A stretch of 64,000 bases of DNA. Source: Deltaproteobacteria bacterium (GTDB lineage Bacteria > Myxococcota_C > UBA6777). Made by a program: the position numbers and the translations under genes. Below the pieces are notes generated by a model, which saw only the letters and a list, made by a program, of their open reading frames with translations, did not search any database and was not told the DNA's origin. Positions 17,601-28,153 of the stretch are shown in pieces (position 1 is the stretch's first letter; each line of letters starts with the position of its first letter). Location: positions 124,001-188,000 of the forward strand of contig PCBK01000052.1 in NCBI GenBank assembly GCA_002731275.1, written 5' to 3'.

Positions 17601-19163
17601 TTAATTTTCAGCCTTTTTGTACCAGCTATACGCAAAGTGGAAGTAGTTGAAGGGGTGGATGGTCACATTCTTCACACGCGCAGAAATGGATGAGTAGTTG
17701 GTCAAGGACCACAAAAACAGGTAGGGCAACTCTTTGTGCAACACTTTGTGAAGTTTGCCGTAAATCGCCTTGTAGATGACGGGGTCTGTCGTCTTGGTCG
17801 CCTTGGTCAACAAGGTATCGACTTTCTTGCTCTTAAACCCAATGTAGTTCCGGCTCCCTTTGGAGTGGAAGAGTGGGTAAATCGAGGACAGATCATCGAA
17901 GTTCCAAATGTGCAAGGTCATGTCAAAATCACCGCGCTTGAAGACCATCTTCTTCCAGGCAGCGTCGGGCTTCCAGACGAGATCGACCTTGACACCAATC
18001 TTGCGCAGCTCACTTTGCACCGCGAGACAGAGCGCTCTGTAGGACTCTTTACTCTTGGGCAACACGAGACGAATTTTGAGGGTCTTTCCACCTTTACGAC
18101 GAATCCCACCTGCGCCTTTTTTCCAACCAGCCTGATCCAACAACTTGCCTGCCTTTTCACGGTCTTGCCCACGAGGCATTACGTTAAAGTTGTAAAGTGG
18201 ATCGTTGGGTGAAAAAGGACCGCTGATGGTTTGGCCATCACCGAGCTGTGCGCTGCGGAGGTTGTCACGATCCAACGCGTACATGAACGCTTCACGTACT
18301 CGTTTGTCACGAAACACTTTTCCGCGCTTTTGGTTGAGTCCAAGGTACCACCAGTCATTGGTTGAATATGGATACAGGCGAATGTTTTGGTCACGTTCAA
18401 AGACAGGGATATCTTTGGGACGTACACGAACGATCGCGTGAATACCACCGTAACGAAGGACCTCAACCTGGATGTTTTTATCAGGGATCGCTTGCAACAT
18501 CGCACCTTTGAGGCGGATCTTGCTCGCACGCCAGTGACCTTTGAAGCGGCGCATTTTGATCTTTTTCCCCATCCAGCGATGAAACTTAAATGGGCCTGTA
18601 CCGTAGGGTTTCTGACTGAAGTAATTGGTCCGCTTGGGCATCTTCCCTTTAAAACGGTGTTCGGGGATGATCTTAAACTGGAGCCATTTTACGGGCTTGT
18701 TGAGAGGTTTCTTAAAGACGATCGTCACAGTGTGTGCCGAAGGTGTCTTCACAGCCTTGATGATCTGCGCGAGGTAGCGGTCTGTGATCTGTGAACGACG
18801 ACTGGTCATCGCCTTGATGGTAAACGCTACGTCTTTGGACGTGAAAGGCTTGCCATCGTGCCACTTGACCTTTTTTCGCAACGTCAGGGTGATCGATTTT
18901 TTATCAGGTGCGATCGTCCAAGAAGTTGCCAACATTGGAACAGGCTTTTGATCGCGGTTCCATCCGATCATGCGCTCAAAGATCAACTCAGTGATACGTT
19001 CGGAGTACATGTCGTCAGCATAGAGGGGGTTGAGGTTGGATGGGAGTCGGTCCTCTGTGTATTTCAGCGGAGCCGCCCCACCGAGTAAGGTCGCCATCCA
19101 CATACACAGCACCAGTCCGCCCCAGGTCTTCAGCTTTTTGCTCACTCTACCTTCTCTTTTCAC
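17601..19163 (-). CDS. oppA: Peptide ABC transporter substrate-binding protein (family 5)
   Basis: A 520-residue periplasmic binding protein of the OppA/DppA (SBP_bac_5) family. GTG 19163 was chosen because AAGGAG lies at the right distance; an in-frame TTG at 19193 lacks one. The signal peptide (about 1-30) has no lipobox Cys. Family features include DRLPSNLNPLYADDMYSERI, the MLATSWTIAPDKKSITLTLR and WHDGKPFTSKDVAFTIKAM segments, YGTGPFKFHRW, and the hinge-region NDWWYLGLNQKRGKVFRDKRVREAFMYALDR. It captures peptides for the OppBCDF transporter downstream. The mature protein is unusually rich in Lys. Confidence 0.9.
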   Translation of the reverse strand: MKREGRVSKKLKTWGGLVLCMWMATLLGGAAPLKYTEDRLPSNLNPLYADDMYSERITELIFERMIGWNRDQKPVPMLATSWTIAPDKKSITLTLRKKVKWHDGKPFTSKDVAFTIKAMTSRRSQITDRYLAQIIKAVKTPSAHTVTIVFKKPLNKPVKWLQFKIIPEHRFKGKMPKRTNYFSQKPYGTGPFKFHRWMGKKIKMRRFKGHWRASKIRLKGAMLQAIPDKNIQVEVLRYGGIHAIVRVRPKDIPVFERDQNIRLYPYSTNDWWYLGLNQKRGKVFRDKRVREAFMYALDRDNLRSAQLGDGQTISGPFSPNDPLYNFNVMPRGQDREKAGKLLDQAGWKKGAGGIRRKGGKTLKIRLVLPKSKESYRALCLAVQSELRKIGVKVDLVWKPDAAWKKMVFKRGDFDMTLHIWNFDDLSSIYPLFHSKGSRNYIGFKSKKVDTLLTKATKTTDPVIYKAIYGKLHKVLHKELPYLFLWSLTNYSSISARVKNVTIHPFNYFHFAYSWYKKAEN

Positions 19164-19189
19164 TGGTAATTTCTCCTTGTGTTGAGCGC

Positions 19190-20887
19190 TCAACCGCCTT
19201 CTTTGATCACGCCCGGCCCCCCTTTGTTGTTACCAATCAACAAGAGGTTCAGGGGTTCACGAATCTGGTCGAGTGACGGATAATCACGACGATTTTTCAG
19301 CAAGTACAGAACTGCTGTGCGATAATCTCTTTTGTACAACAAAGCACGGATGGTCCACAAGATCTGAGTGGCTTCATTTCCTTTCGCGATCTTATGAAGA
19401 GCATCCTTATCATGTAAAATTTCCAACCAGTTGGACGCCAGATAAGGCTTCTTTGTGTAGAGCACCGCACGACTCGCGAGCAGATAACCCGCCCGCCACG
19501 CATAGCGATAAAGGCGAATTTTTCGCACGATCACACTGCCCATATCTTTTTTACCAACGCGGTAGTGTTTATTTAACCTCAATTTGAGATCGTGGACAAG
19601 GTTGGCACCTTGCTCAACCCACTTGCTTGTCTCTTCAACCTCGACCCCGGCGCGCAGACACGCGAGCGCAACCATCAGCTTAGCAGGGAACGTCTTGGTC
19701 TCTTTGACCAACGCACTCAGTTGTTTTTTCTGCTCAGAGGCAGGCAACAACGAGATCTTCATCAAACGCGCCTTGCGCTTCCAATCGCCGAGTGTCATCC
19801 CATCAGAAAAGAAGACGTATGCCCACACCATTTTCTTTGGAGCAGCCTTTTCAAACTGCGCGAGACTCTTCTGCGCCTCTTGTTTTTGCCCCAGAAACAT
19901 GTGCGCTTCAGCCCGAAAGAGAGGCGCAAATGAATCCTTTGCGCTCTTGAGAAAGCGCAGCACCTCGAAAGCATGAATTCTCATCCGAGCCCTTGGGATC
20001 GCAGGATCGTAGTATCGAATCTCTGCGTTGATGTCTTTCTCTTTGATCATCTCGGAGTCGACAGGACGTCCCCCGATCAATGGCTTGCGCTTCATACGTT
20101 TGCCCTGCAAAGACGCCTCAAAGAGACGCCCACGCACATTGGACGTCTCGATGGCCTTTTTGAGCGTCAGTTGAAACAACTCCTGGAGTAAGAGCAGCTC
20201 ATCTTTTCCATCGTCATCATCGGCAAACTTGAGCGCGGCGAGCGCTTTTTGTTTGTCCTCTTTGCTCTTCGAGGTGTCACAGGCGATCAGCCAAGCACGT
20301 GCTCGATCCTGCTTGTCAGCAGAGAGCTTGCTTACACTTTGCTTCAGGAATGTGATGCCCTCTTTGGACTTACCTTGCAAACAAAGAAGACGCCCATAGT
20401 AGTAATGAAACATCTTACCGAGCTGGATCTTGCCGTTAAGCTGCCAACGTTGTGCATTGTAAAGAACTTGTTGTCTCGCAGCCATCGTCCACAGCAGCCC
20501 ATAAAAACGCGCCATGCGCAGATGCATACGAGCGCGCAAAACACGTCCTGTTTGGTTGAGAGAGCCTGGATTGCGAGATGTTTGAAGTGCGCTCGCGAGT
20601 TGATTGTCGAGAAGCGACCGGACATCCTCACGGACCTCTTCACTCGCGTCTTCTCCAAGGTAGGGCTTGAGCAGCTCTGCGTTGTTGGCAGCGATGTCCA
20701 ACCACGTCTTCTTGATCCAACCTTTCTCCCATGCCCCTTTCTGTTCGACAGTCTTGCGTATCACAGGTTGGCCGGAGGCCCCGGCGTCAGCTTTTTTCTG
20801 TTTGGACTTTGACTGAGGGCACCCAACCATCGTTGAGAGCGCAACCAATGACAAAAGACAGAGCCCAAGAGTTCGTTTTTGGTTCAC
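19190..20887 (-). CDS. Large helical lipoprotein, TPR-like, unknown function
   Basis: A 565-residue lipoprotein starting at GTG 20887, with GGAGG seven bases upstream. The signal peptide ends TMVGC, so Cys23 should be lipidated. Asn/Gln/Lys-rich sequence follows, then helical repeats from about residue 50 to 540 that look like weak TPR or Sel1-type hairpins (LRMARFYGLLWTMAAR, FHYYYGRLLCLQGKSKEGITF, PLFRAEAHMFLGQKQEAQKS). No enzyme motif is visible. Its stop codon lies 26 bases before oppA, so it belongs to the opp operon. It may be an outer-membrane partner that presents peptides or anchors the transporter; this is inference. Confidence 0.7.
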   Translation of the reverse strand: MNQKRTLGLCLLSLVALSTMVGCPQSKSKQKKADAGASGQPVIRKTVEQKGAWEKGWIKKTWLDIAANNAELLKPYLGEDASEEVREDVRSLLDNQLASALQTSRNPGSLNQTGRVLRARMHLRMARFYGLLWTMAARQQVLYNAQRWQLNGKIQLGKMFHYYYGRLLCLQGKSKEGITFLKQSVSKLSADKQDRARAWLIACDTSKSKEDKQKALAALKFADDDDGKDELLLLQELFQLTLKKAIETSNVRGRLFEASLQGKRMKRKPLIGGRPVDSEMIKEKDINAEIRYYDPAIPRARMRIHAFEVLRFLKSAKDSFAPLFRAEAHMFLGQKQEAQKSLAQFEKAAPKKMVWAYVFFSDGMTLGDWKRKARLMKISLLPASEQKKQLSALVKETKTFPAKLMVALACLRAGVEVEETSKWVEQGANLVHDLKLRLNKHYRVGKKDMGSVIVRKIRLYRYAWRAGYLLASRAVLYTKKPYLASNWLEILHDKDALHKIAKGNEATQILWTIRALLYKRDYRTAVLYLLKNRRDYPSLDQIREPLNLLLIGNNKGGPGVIKEGG

Positions 20888-21024
20888 AATGAATCCTCCG
20901 TAACACCGCGTTCAGTCAACAACTTCCATATGCGATTCATGTTCAGGAGCGTTTTACAAACCACCACACGCCATGGAGAATGGCGTGTGGGTGTTCTAAC
21001 AGGGAGAGGTGCAAAACAAGAGGC

Positions 21025-23703
21025 TTATTCTTCGAGTCCACCGCGCTCAGAGAGCAGCTTTTTGATACGCGCCATCTCTGCGAGCGCCTGTCTTTTTGCG
21101 CCACCATCACCGGAGCGAGTGATCTCCGAGAGACGGCGAAAGCTAGCGAGCGAGCGTCGTAAGTCGAGGATGTTCTTGCCTCGGTAGTAACGCTGCTCGT
21201 AGACCTGCCCCAAACCACGGAAGAGCGCTTTTGAGTTGCGGTATTTATCCGCGGCGCTAAAGCGGTTACGCATACGCTCCGCTTGCTTGAGCAAACGGAT
21301 GGAGGTGCGGTAATCCTTACAGCGAGCGTATTCGAGTCCCATTTGCATCGCGCGGTATGGGTTGTATCGGTTGCGGGGATCTCGATACAACGTCATCAAA
21401 GCGCTCTTTCCGCTCGTGTAGGCTTTCTTCTGACAGTAGAAGCGGCCCAAATACAGGTGAGAGATAAAGTACTCTTTGTGTGCCTTTTTGACGTTGCGCA
21501 GACAGCTGACTTCTTCTTCTTCGAGGAAGATCTTGTTGCGGATCTTTTTGCGGATCCGGCTCAACACACAACCTTTCCCAGCGCTCACAAAGCGGACCGT
21601 CATCGCCGTGCTCCCCTTGGTCACGTTGAAGACCTTCTGCACACTGCCCGTTGACATCTTCGCGATGACACGTTGGAACGTCCCCACAGGCATCTTCACA
21701 CGGAGATAGCCTTTTTTGTTCGCGCGTCCGACATTTTCGCCATTACACTCGCCTTTCAAGATGAAGGGAGTACGTGCAGGCGCTTTGAGCATAACGATGC
21801 GCTTGCGTCCACGTGTGCGGCGGAAACATCGAGCGTTGATAGGCTTATCGTTGACAAACTCTTCGAAGGACGCCTTTGCATTGTACTCAAAGACACCTCG
21901 TTTGATCCGAATACGACGTCTGACACGACGAGGACGATACTGAGAGTTGGGGGCCAAAAATTCGATACGGATCGTGCCACGAGGACGCCCTGTGTACTCG
22001 AGAGGCACTGCCTGACCAGCTTCCACAACAGTCCCTGCAGACTTTCCGTTCATTTTGATCTTCACACCTTTGACGTTCGCCATCGCGCTGATCGTGATAG
22101 GAGGACGCTTCTCAAAGGAGAAGTCCTCACGGTATCCGTCAGCCTGACCGTAACGGAGCGCGACTTTTTTGATGATCCGACTGACCTTGAACGCGCCTCG
22201 TTTTTTCGCCTTCATCGTGATCTTCACAGGGCGTGGATTCTTGCGTCGTGTTTTGTGTGTGATCTCAAGAGAGCCATTCGCGTCGGGGATCGTCCCAACG
22301 TAGGAGCGTCCTCTGTAGACCTTGACTCCGCCAGCGGTACTTGAGACGACGATCTTGTACACACCGTCGAACTTTTTGGCAGGGGGAGGTGTGATGGGGT
22401 TGTTGTTACCGCCAGGGGGTGGTGGTGGGTTGTCGCTGCCATTGTTACCGTTTTGACTACCAAAAACACCTCCGCCATTGTTCACAGCAACAGGTCGGGG
22501 TTTTGGAGGCTCAGGAAGTCGGAATTTGGCTTCGACAGTATAATCGTATTGTCCTTTGACGATCTTCACGTACTTGCGAATACGACGAGGACGCGTTTTG
22601 CGGTTCGGCGCGTACACAGTCACACGAATACTTCGCCGTGGACGACCGGTGTACTCGAGCTGCACAGCTTGGTCTGCAGAGACGACGGTCCCTTGAGCTT
22701 TCCCACGCATCTTCACTTTGGCACCAGGAGCGTTGCAATTGACAGCGATTTTGATCGGTGGACGTTTTTCGAATTGTGCTTCGACGTTGTACTCTTCCTG
22801 TTGTGGGTCGATTTCGAGCACTTTTGTGATCTTCTTCTCGGTATACGCATAGCGATCCTTGGCTTTGAAGACGATCTTGACTTTGCGAGGATTGCGTCGG
22901 CGATCTTTGTGCTTGAAGGTCAAACGTCCACCAGCGTCGCGGATCGTGCCGATGTAACGAAACCCTCGGTACACTTTGATATTTGCGACATTCGCGGTGA
23001 TGCTGATGTTGTAGACCCCTTTTGGTGGAGGCGGCGCGACGGGTCGAGGTGCAGGTGTCGGATCGACACGAGGAGGAGGTGTCATACCTCCACCGTTTCC
23101 AACATTAGAAGGAGGAGGGTTCACAGGATCGACTCTTCGAGGTTCGATACGTGCGATTGGACGTGGTCTTGGGATTGTATTTCGTCTCGCAACAGGCGTC
23201 CCACCGCTGGGAGTGGGATCGACCGTTGAGCCGCCGTTGGGTGTCGGCGCGACAGTTGAGCCAACATTGGGTGTCGGTGAGACGGTCCCGCCGTTGCCGG
23301 CTGCTGGTGTTCCACCACCGACCTCACTAGCCCCACGCAAGAAGGCTTCTACCTTGATATCGCTGGGTAGAAATCCATTCTTGGTCTTCCGCAAGCGAAG
23401 ACGGCTGGTCATGATCATGTAGTTATCAGAGCCTGGTCCTTCGACCCGGATCTGGATTTTTGAATGCACTTTTCCTCGGTATGTACCGACGAATGTCCCA
23501 TATATATCGGTTTTTCCGATCTCTTTCTTGTTCACCAAGACCCTCGCGTTGGGGATCCCGACTTTTTCGGTAGTCAGTGCAATGACCTTGATGGGGAAGA
23601 GACCTTCCTTGGCCACGTTAGAAGGGCATCCTGTGAAAAGGACAGCCGCAAACATGCATCCCATCATCCAGAAAATCAACGCCACTTGGCGATTCCGTCT
23701 CAT
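21025..23703 (-). CDS. Large lipoprotein with duplicated PEGA-like modules and TPR-like C-terminus
   Basis: An 892-residue lipoprotein starting at ATG 23703 (AGGAGG seven bases upstream). The signal peptide ends LFTGC. A carboxypeptidase-regulatory-like segment (about 35-125) is followed by a Pro/Gly/Asn-rich linker (about 135-225). Two similar modules of ~175 residues follow (about 225-400 and 455-640), each starting GVY(N/K)I and containing KVYRG-YIGTI, then KRPPI and KMxGKxxGTVV. A second Pro/Gly/Asn linker separates them. The last 150 residues are TPR-like (HLYLGRFYCQKKAYTSGKSA). The modules resemble PEGA domains. Likely an outer-membrane structural or adhesive protein; exact role unknown. 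Confidence 0.7.
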   Translation of the reverse strand: MRRNRQVALIFWMMGCMFAAVLFTGCPSNVAKEGLFPIKVIALTTEKVGIPNARVLVNKKEIGKTDIYGTFVGTYRGKVHSKIQIRVEGPGSDNYMIMTSRLRLRKTKNGFLPSDIKVEAFLRGASEVGGGTPAAGNGGTVSPTPNVGSTVAPTPNGGSTVDPTPSGGTPVARRNTIPRPRPIARIEPRRVDPVNPPPSNVGNGGGMTPPPRVDPTPAPRPVAPPPPKGVYNISITANVANIKVYRGFRYIGTIRDAGGRLTFKHKDRRRNPRKVKIVFKAKDRYAYTEKKITKVLEIDPQQEEYNVEAQFEKRPPIKIAVNCNAPGAKVKMRGKAQGTVVSADQAVQLEYTGRPRRSIRVTVYAPNRKTRPRRIRKYVKIVKGQYDYTVEAKFRLPEPPKPRPVAVNNGGGVFGSQNGNNGSDNPPPPPGGNNNPITPPPAKKFDGVYKIVVSSTAGGVKVYRGRSYVGTIPDANGSLEITHKTRRKNPRPVKITMKAKKRGAFKVSRIIKKVALRYGQADGYREDFSFEKRPPITISAMANVKGVKIKMNGKSAGTVVEAGQAVPLEYTGRPRGTIRIEFLAPNSQYRPRRVRRRIRIKRGVFEYNAKASFEEFVNDKPINARCFRRTRGRKRIVMLKAPARTPFILKGECNGENVGRANKKGYLRVKMPVGTFQRVIAKMSTGSVQKVFNVTKGSTAMTVRFVSAGKGCVLSRIRKKIRNKIFLEEEEVSCLRNVKKAHKEYFISHLYLGRFYCQKKAYTSGKSALMTLYRDPRNRYNPYRAMQMGLEYARCKDYRTSIRLLKQAERMRNRFSAADKYRNSKALFRGLGQVYEQRYYRGKNILDLRRSLASFRRLSEITRSGDGGAKRQALAEMARIKKLLSERGGLEE

Positions 23704-23747
23704 CGATCGTCCTCCTATGTCTGGCTTCTTTGCAAAGAATCCAATGC

Positions 23748-24272
23748 TCATTCAGAAACAGGCGCTTTGCCGCCGACTCCAGAACGCTTCACTTCTTTTT
23801 GTTTGGTCTCAACGACAGAGGGAAGGGGCTTGGTTTTTTCGACCATTACGATTTTACCGACAAAGATTTTGGGGCCTTTGTAGTCAATCGTCGCAGGTCT
23901 TGCGTGAAACCCATCCTTCACAAACTTCAGCTCATACCCGCCAGCAGGGATAGGCTCTTTTGCAGTCTCTCCCGTCTCGGCGTTAACGATCTTGCGGCGG
24001 TGACAGATCTCAAAAAACCCGTTGCTATCTGTGACTTCGGGACTGGTCGCTGGCTGTGTGCTGATCAACACACCAGAGAACCCCTTACCATCTTCATCGA
24101 CGATACGGCCCTTGATGCAGCCTTTGGGTCCCCCCGTTACGCCGCCCCCTGTCGTGATTGCAGAAGTGTTTGTTTTGTTTTTGACATTCTTTCCACCAGG
24201 GCAAGCCCCGAACAACAAAGAAGAGCACATAATCGCCAGACAGAACTGCCAATGGACTGCTTTTTTGCGCAT
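23748..24272 (-). CDS. Lipoprotein with carboxypeptidase-regulatory-like domain
   Basis: A 174-residue lipoprotein. The signal peptide ends LLFGAC (Cys24). After a Gly/Thr-rich spacer comes a beta-sandwich of the carboxypeptidase-regulatory-like type: KGRIVDEDGKGFSGVLIST, then TDSNGFFEI, then YELKFVKDGF. These small transthyretin-like domains are common in surface proteins and mediate binding rather than catalysis. AAAGGA precedes the ATG. It lies 44 bases upstream of the large PEGA-like lipoprotein gene, which begins with a similar domain, so the two probably act together. Confidence 0.7.
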   Translation of the reverse strand: MRKKAVHWQFCLAIMCSSLLFGACPGGKNVKNKTNTSAITTGGGVTGGPKGCIKGRIVDEDGKGFSGVLISTQPATSPEVTDSNGFFEICHRRKIVNAETGETAKEPIPAGGYELKFVKDGFHARPATIDYKGPKIFVGKIVMVEKTKPLPSVVETKQKEVKRSGVGGKAPVSE

Positions 24273-24531
24273 GACCCTCGTTCCTTTCCTCTTGATCGAG
24301 TTGATGATGCGTATCCAAAATCTATTTGAGACACATAGTTATGATTCATATTGTATGAAAAGAGCGAATCGCTTTGATACAAGACCCATACCATACAAGA
24401 AACCCACAAAGAAGTCATCTCCGTCTACGCAGGTTTTATCGCCAATCCATCGCCCCAGAATGATTTTTGCCGTGAGGGTCTCCTCACACAGGCACAACCC
24501 AATCACATTCAAACACCGAAGAACACAAGCT

Positions 24532-25023
24532 CTAATCAGCCTTTGTTTCCGGCTTGGTCTCCTGAACTTTTTCTCCAGACTCAGGCTGCCATTCGCTCTT
24601 TGTCTCTTTTGTGGGCTCGGGAGCGGTCTCTTTGATCGCTTCCTTGTCAGCATTTGTCTCGGGTAGGGGTTCGGTGCCCGTCTCTTTCTTCTCTTCTGGG
24701 AGAGGCTCTTGCTTCGGTTCTGGCTTGGGTTCAGGTCCCTCTTCTACGACTTTTTCGTCAGGAACGATCACTTCTTCGGGAGCAGATTCGGTCTTCGCGA
24801 TTGGATATCCGTCACCATCCTCCAAACAGAAATTGTTTTTCAGGTTGCTGACGTAGTAGCATTTTGCGTTGCCAGCGCAAGTATTTCCGGGCCCACATGG
24901 CAACCAATCGATGTTGAACGGTGCGACCAGACAAGCGACCCCACCAAGGCAAAACAGCAGCAATATCCACAAAATGGTCAACCAAGATTCCGAGAACAGC
25001 CATCCACGATTACGCTCTGTCAA
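24532..25023 (-). CDS. Exported protein with Cys-rich domain and Glu/Pro-rich tail
   Basis: About 163 residues from TTG 25023, chosen because AAAGGA is well spaced; an in-frame GTG at 25062 is the alternative. A hydrophobic segment near the start ends GGVAC and may be a lipoprotein signal, although the lipobox is imperfect. A small Cys-rich region (CGPGNTCAGNAKC, then NNFCLEDGDG) follows, resembling short disulfide-bonded modules of myxobacterial lipoproteins. The second half is a disordered Glu/Pro/Lys tail (PEPKPEPKQEPLPEEKKE). Not assigned to a family. It may be the first gene of the minus-strand run. Confidence 0.6.
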   Translation of the reverse strand: MTERNRGWLFSESWLTILWILLLFCLGGVACLVAPFNIDWLPCGPGNTCAGNAKCYYVSNLKNNFCLEDGDGYPIAKTESAPEEVIVPDEKVVEEGPEPKPEPKQEPLPEEKKETGTEPLPETNADKEAIKETAPEPTKETKSEWQPESGEKVQETKPETKAD

Positions 25024-25152
25024 TCGTCCATCCTTTTTCTTTATGACACATAAAAAGTACACGTAGTGTCTTCTTTAGTATCATGCAGTTACTCGCAAAG
25101 CAAGGTCTTGACACATCCACAGTTCGGACGTGAGACCATTGCACTCCTGACG

Positions 25153-27183
<2,031 letters not shown>

Positions 27184-27425
27184 TGCCTTCTTTGCCTGCT
27201 TTCATACGTGAGGATCGCCGCCAACAACGCTGGACCCACAGCGCTACGGCCCCTCCTTCAAGAGAATCTTCTCTCGTGGTGTATCACGAAGATCACAAAA
27301 TCGCAAACACAGTTACGGCGCAAACGACGAAATGAAGTGAAGTGTAATCAATGATGGGAGAGAGTGTGAAAGCAAAGGAAAGTGAAGGGATTGAAGTGTC
27401 GTGACATCGAAGGGGAGACAAAAAA

Positions 27426-27509
27426 GGCGAGACAGAGAGGCTGAACGACGCAAAAGAAAAAGCCCGCAACCATTGTAAAATAAGCGTCGTCCAGCCTCTC
27501 TACCTCGCC
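27426..27509. repeat. Hairpin element 1 of the conserved-loop array
   Basis: Arms 27426-27451 and 27484-27509 form a 26-bp stem with three non-Watson-Crick positions. Those three become G-U pairs if the minus strand is transcribed. The 32-base loop contains AAAAAGCCCGCAACCATT (motif 27462-27473), flanked by A-rich sequence. No T tract follows, so it is not a simple terminator. Confidence 0.75.
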
Positions 27510-27613
27510 GGTATATGAGGCACTTTCAAAGGAAAGTAAACCCAAACTTCCACTCACATCTCGTGAGGGAGGATGATGCTATGTGCAAGATATTGAAGAA
27601 AACCGCGGGAAAC

Positions 27614-27686
27614 CAAGAGCTGATGGCGAGAAAAATAAATGAAAAAGCCCGCAACCATCAATTTTTACCATTGCCACTGGCTCTTG
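27614..27686. repeat. Hairpin element 2 of the conserved-loop array
   Basis: Arms 27614-27629 and 27671-27686 pair through CAAGAGC/GCTCTTG and TGGC/GCCA with a three-position interior region that can form two G-U pairs on the plus strand. The 41-base loop holds GAAAAAGCCCGCAACCATC (motif 27647-27658). The stem sequence is unrelated to those of elements 1 and 3. Confidence 0.65.
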
Positions 27687-27723
27687 ATTCACCCAGCGTG
27701 TTCTCTATCAAAATCGAAGGGTT

Positions 27724-27808
27724 GGATGTCTTGAAGCGGAGCAAAAATAGTTAATTTGAAGCCCGCAACCATGTAAAAAAATTACCTATGCCCTACCTCG
27801 GGACATCC
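27724..27808. repeat. Hairpin element 3 of the conserved-loop array
   Basis: Arms GGATGTCTTGA (27724-27734) and TCGGGACATCC (27798-27808) form 11 continuous pairs on the plus strand, two of them G-U. Weaker pairing extends outward (CGAA with TTCG). The 63-base loop holds GAAGCCCGCAACCATG (motif 27761-27772), again with A/T-rich flanks. Confidence 0.65.
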
Positions 27809-28153
27809 GTTCCATTCGGCGAAAACGACTCTCAAGAGTTGTTGTCTCTTGCTGTCTGACGTTCTCGCCCCACACATAGAGCAAGAGCAGTGCCAGCTTC
27901 CAAAAACAACAAAAATCCCCTTGTATTCATGGGGTATCGCCCCAAATCGTTGGCACAGACCTCCCGAAAGGTGTATGCTCTATCCAAGGCGATGTGGACA
28001 AATGAGACTCCACCGTTTTCACACCCCACATCACACAACAGTTATTTTTATGTTCAAAAACAGTATGGTAAAGCATACACCACTCAAACTCACAGATCGG
28101 ACTAATCACCTTCCGTCCCTGGCACACTCTCTCTTTGCCTTGGCAGGTACCCC

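Larger units (their letters stand above)
27184..28153. other. Gene-free 970-bp region with hairpin array
   Basis: Between the divergent ABC-F and histidine-kinase genes there is no convincing protein gene; open frames are short, lack good start signals and share no codon pattern with neighbours. The left ~240 bases should hold the ABC-F promoter. The middle (27426-27808) holds three hairpins, listed separately, that share the loop motif GCCCGCAACCAT. The right ~300 bases are A+T-rich and should contain the promoter of the two-component genes. I found no tRNA, no known riboswitch core and no sigma-54 site with correct spacing. Confidence 0.7.

Noticed and set aside
27348-27770. Three short minus-strand peptides starting MVAGF at the loop motifs
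   Set aside because: They differ completely after five residues and lack ribosome binding sites; the shared start simply reflects the loop motif.
27462-27772. CRISPR array
   Set aside because: Only three 12-base copies occur, their spacing differs (185 and 114 bases) and they lie in hairpin loops; no cas gene is present.
28119-28150. Sigma-54 promoter before the histidine kinase (TGGCAC ... TTTGCC)
   Set aside because: The GG-to-GC spacing is 12 bases rather than 10 and the site abuts the start codon.
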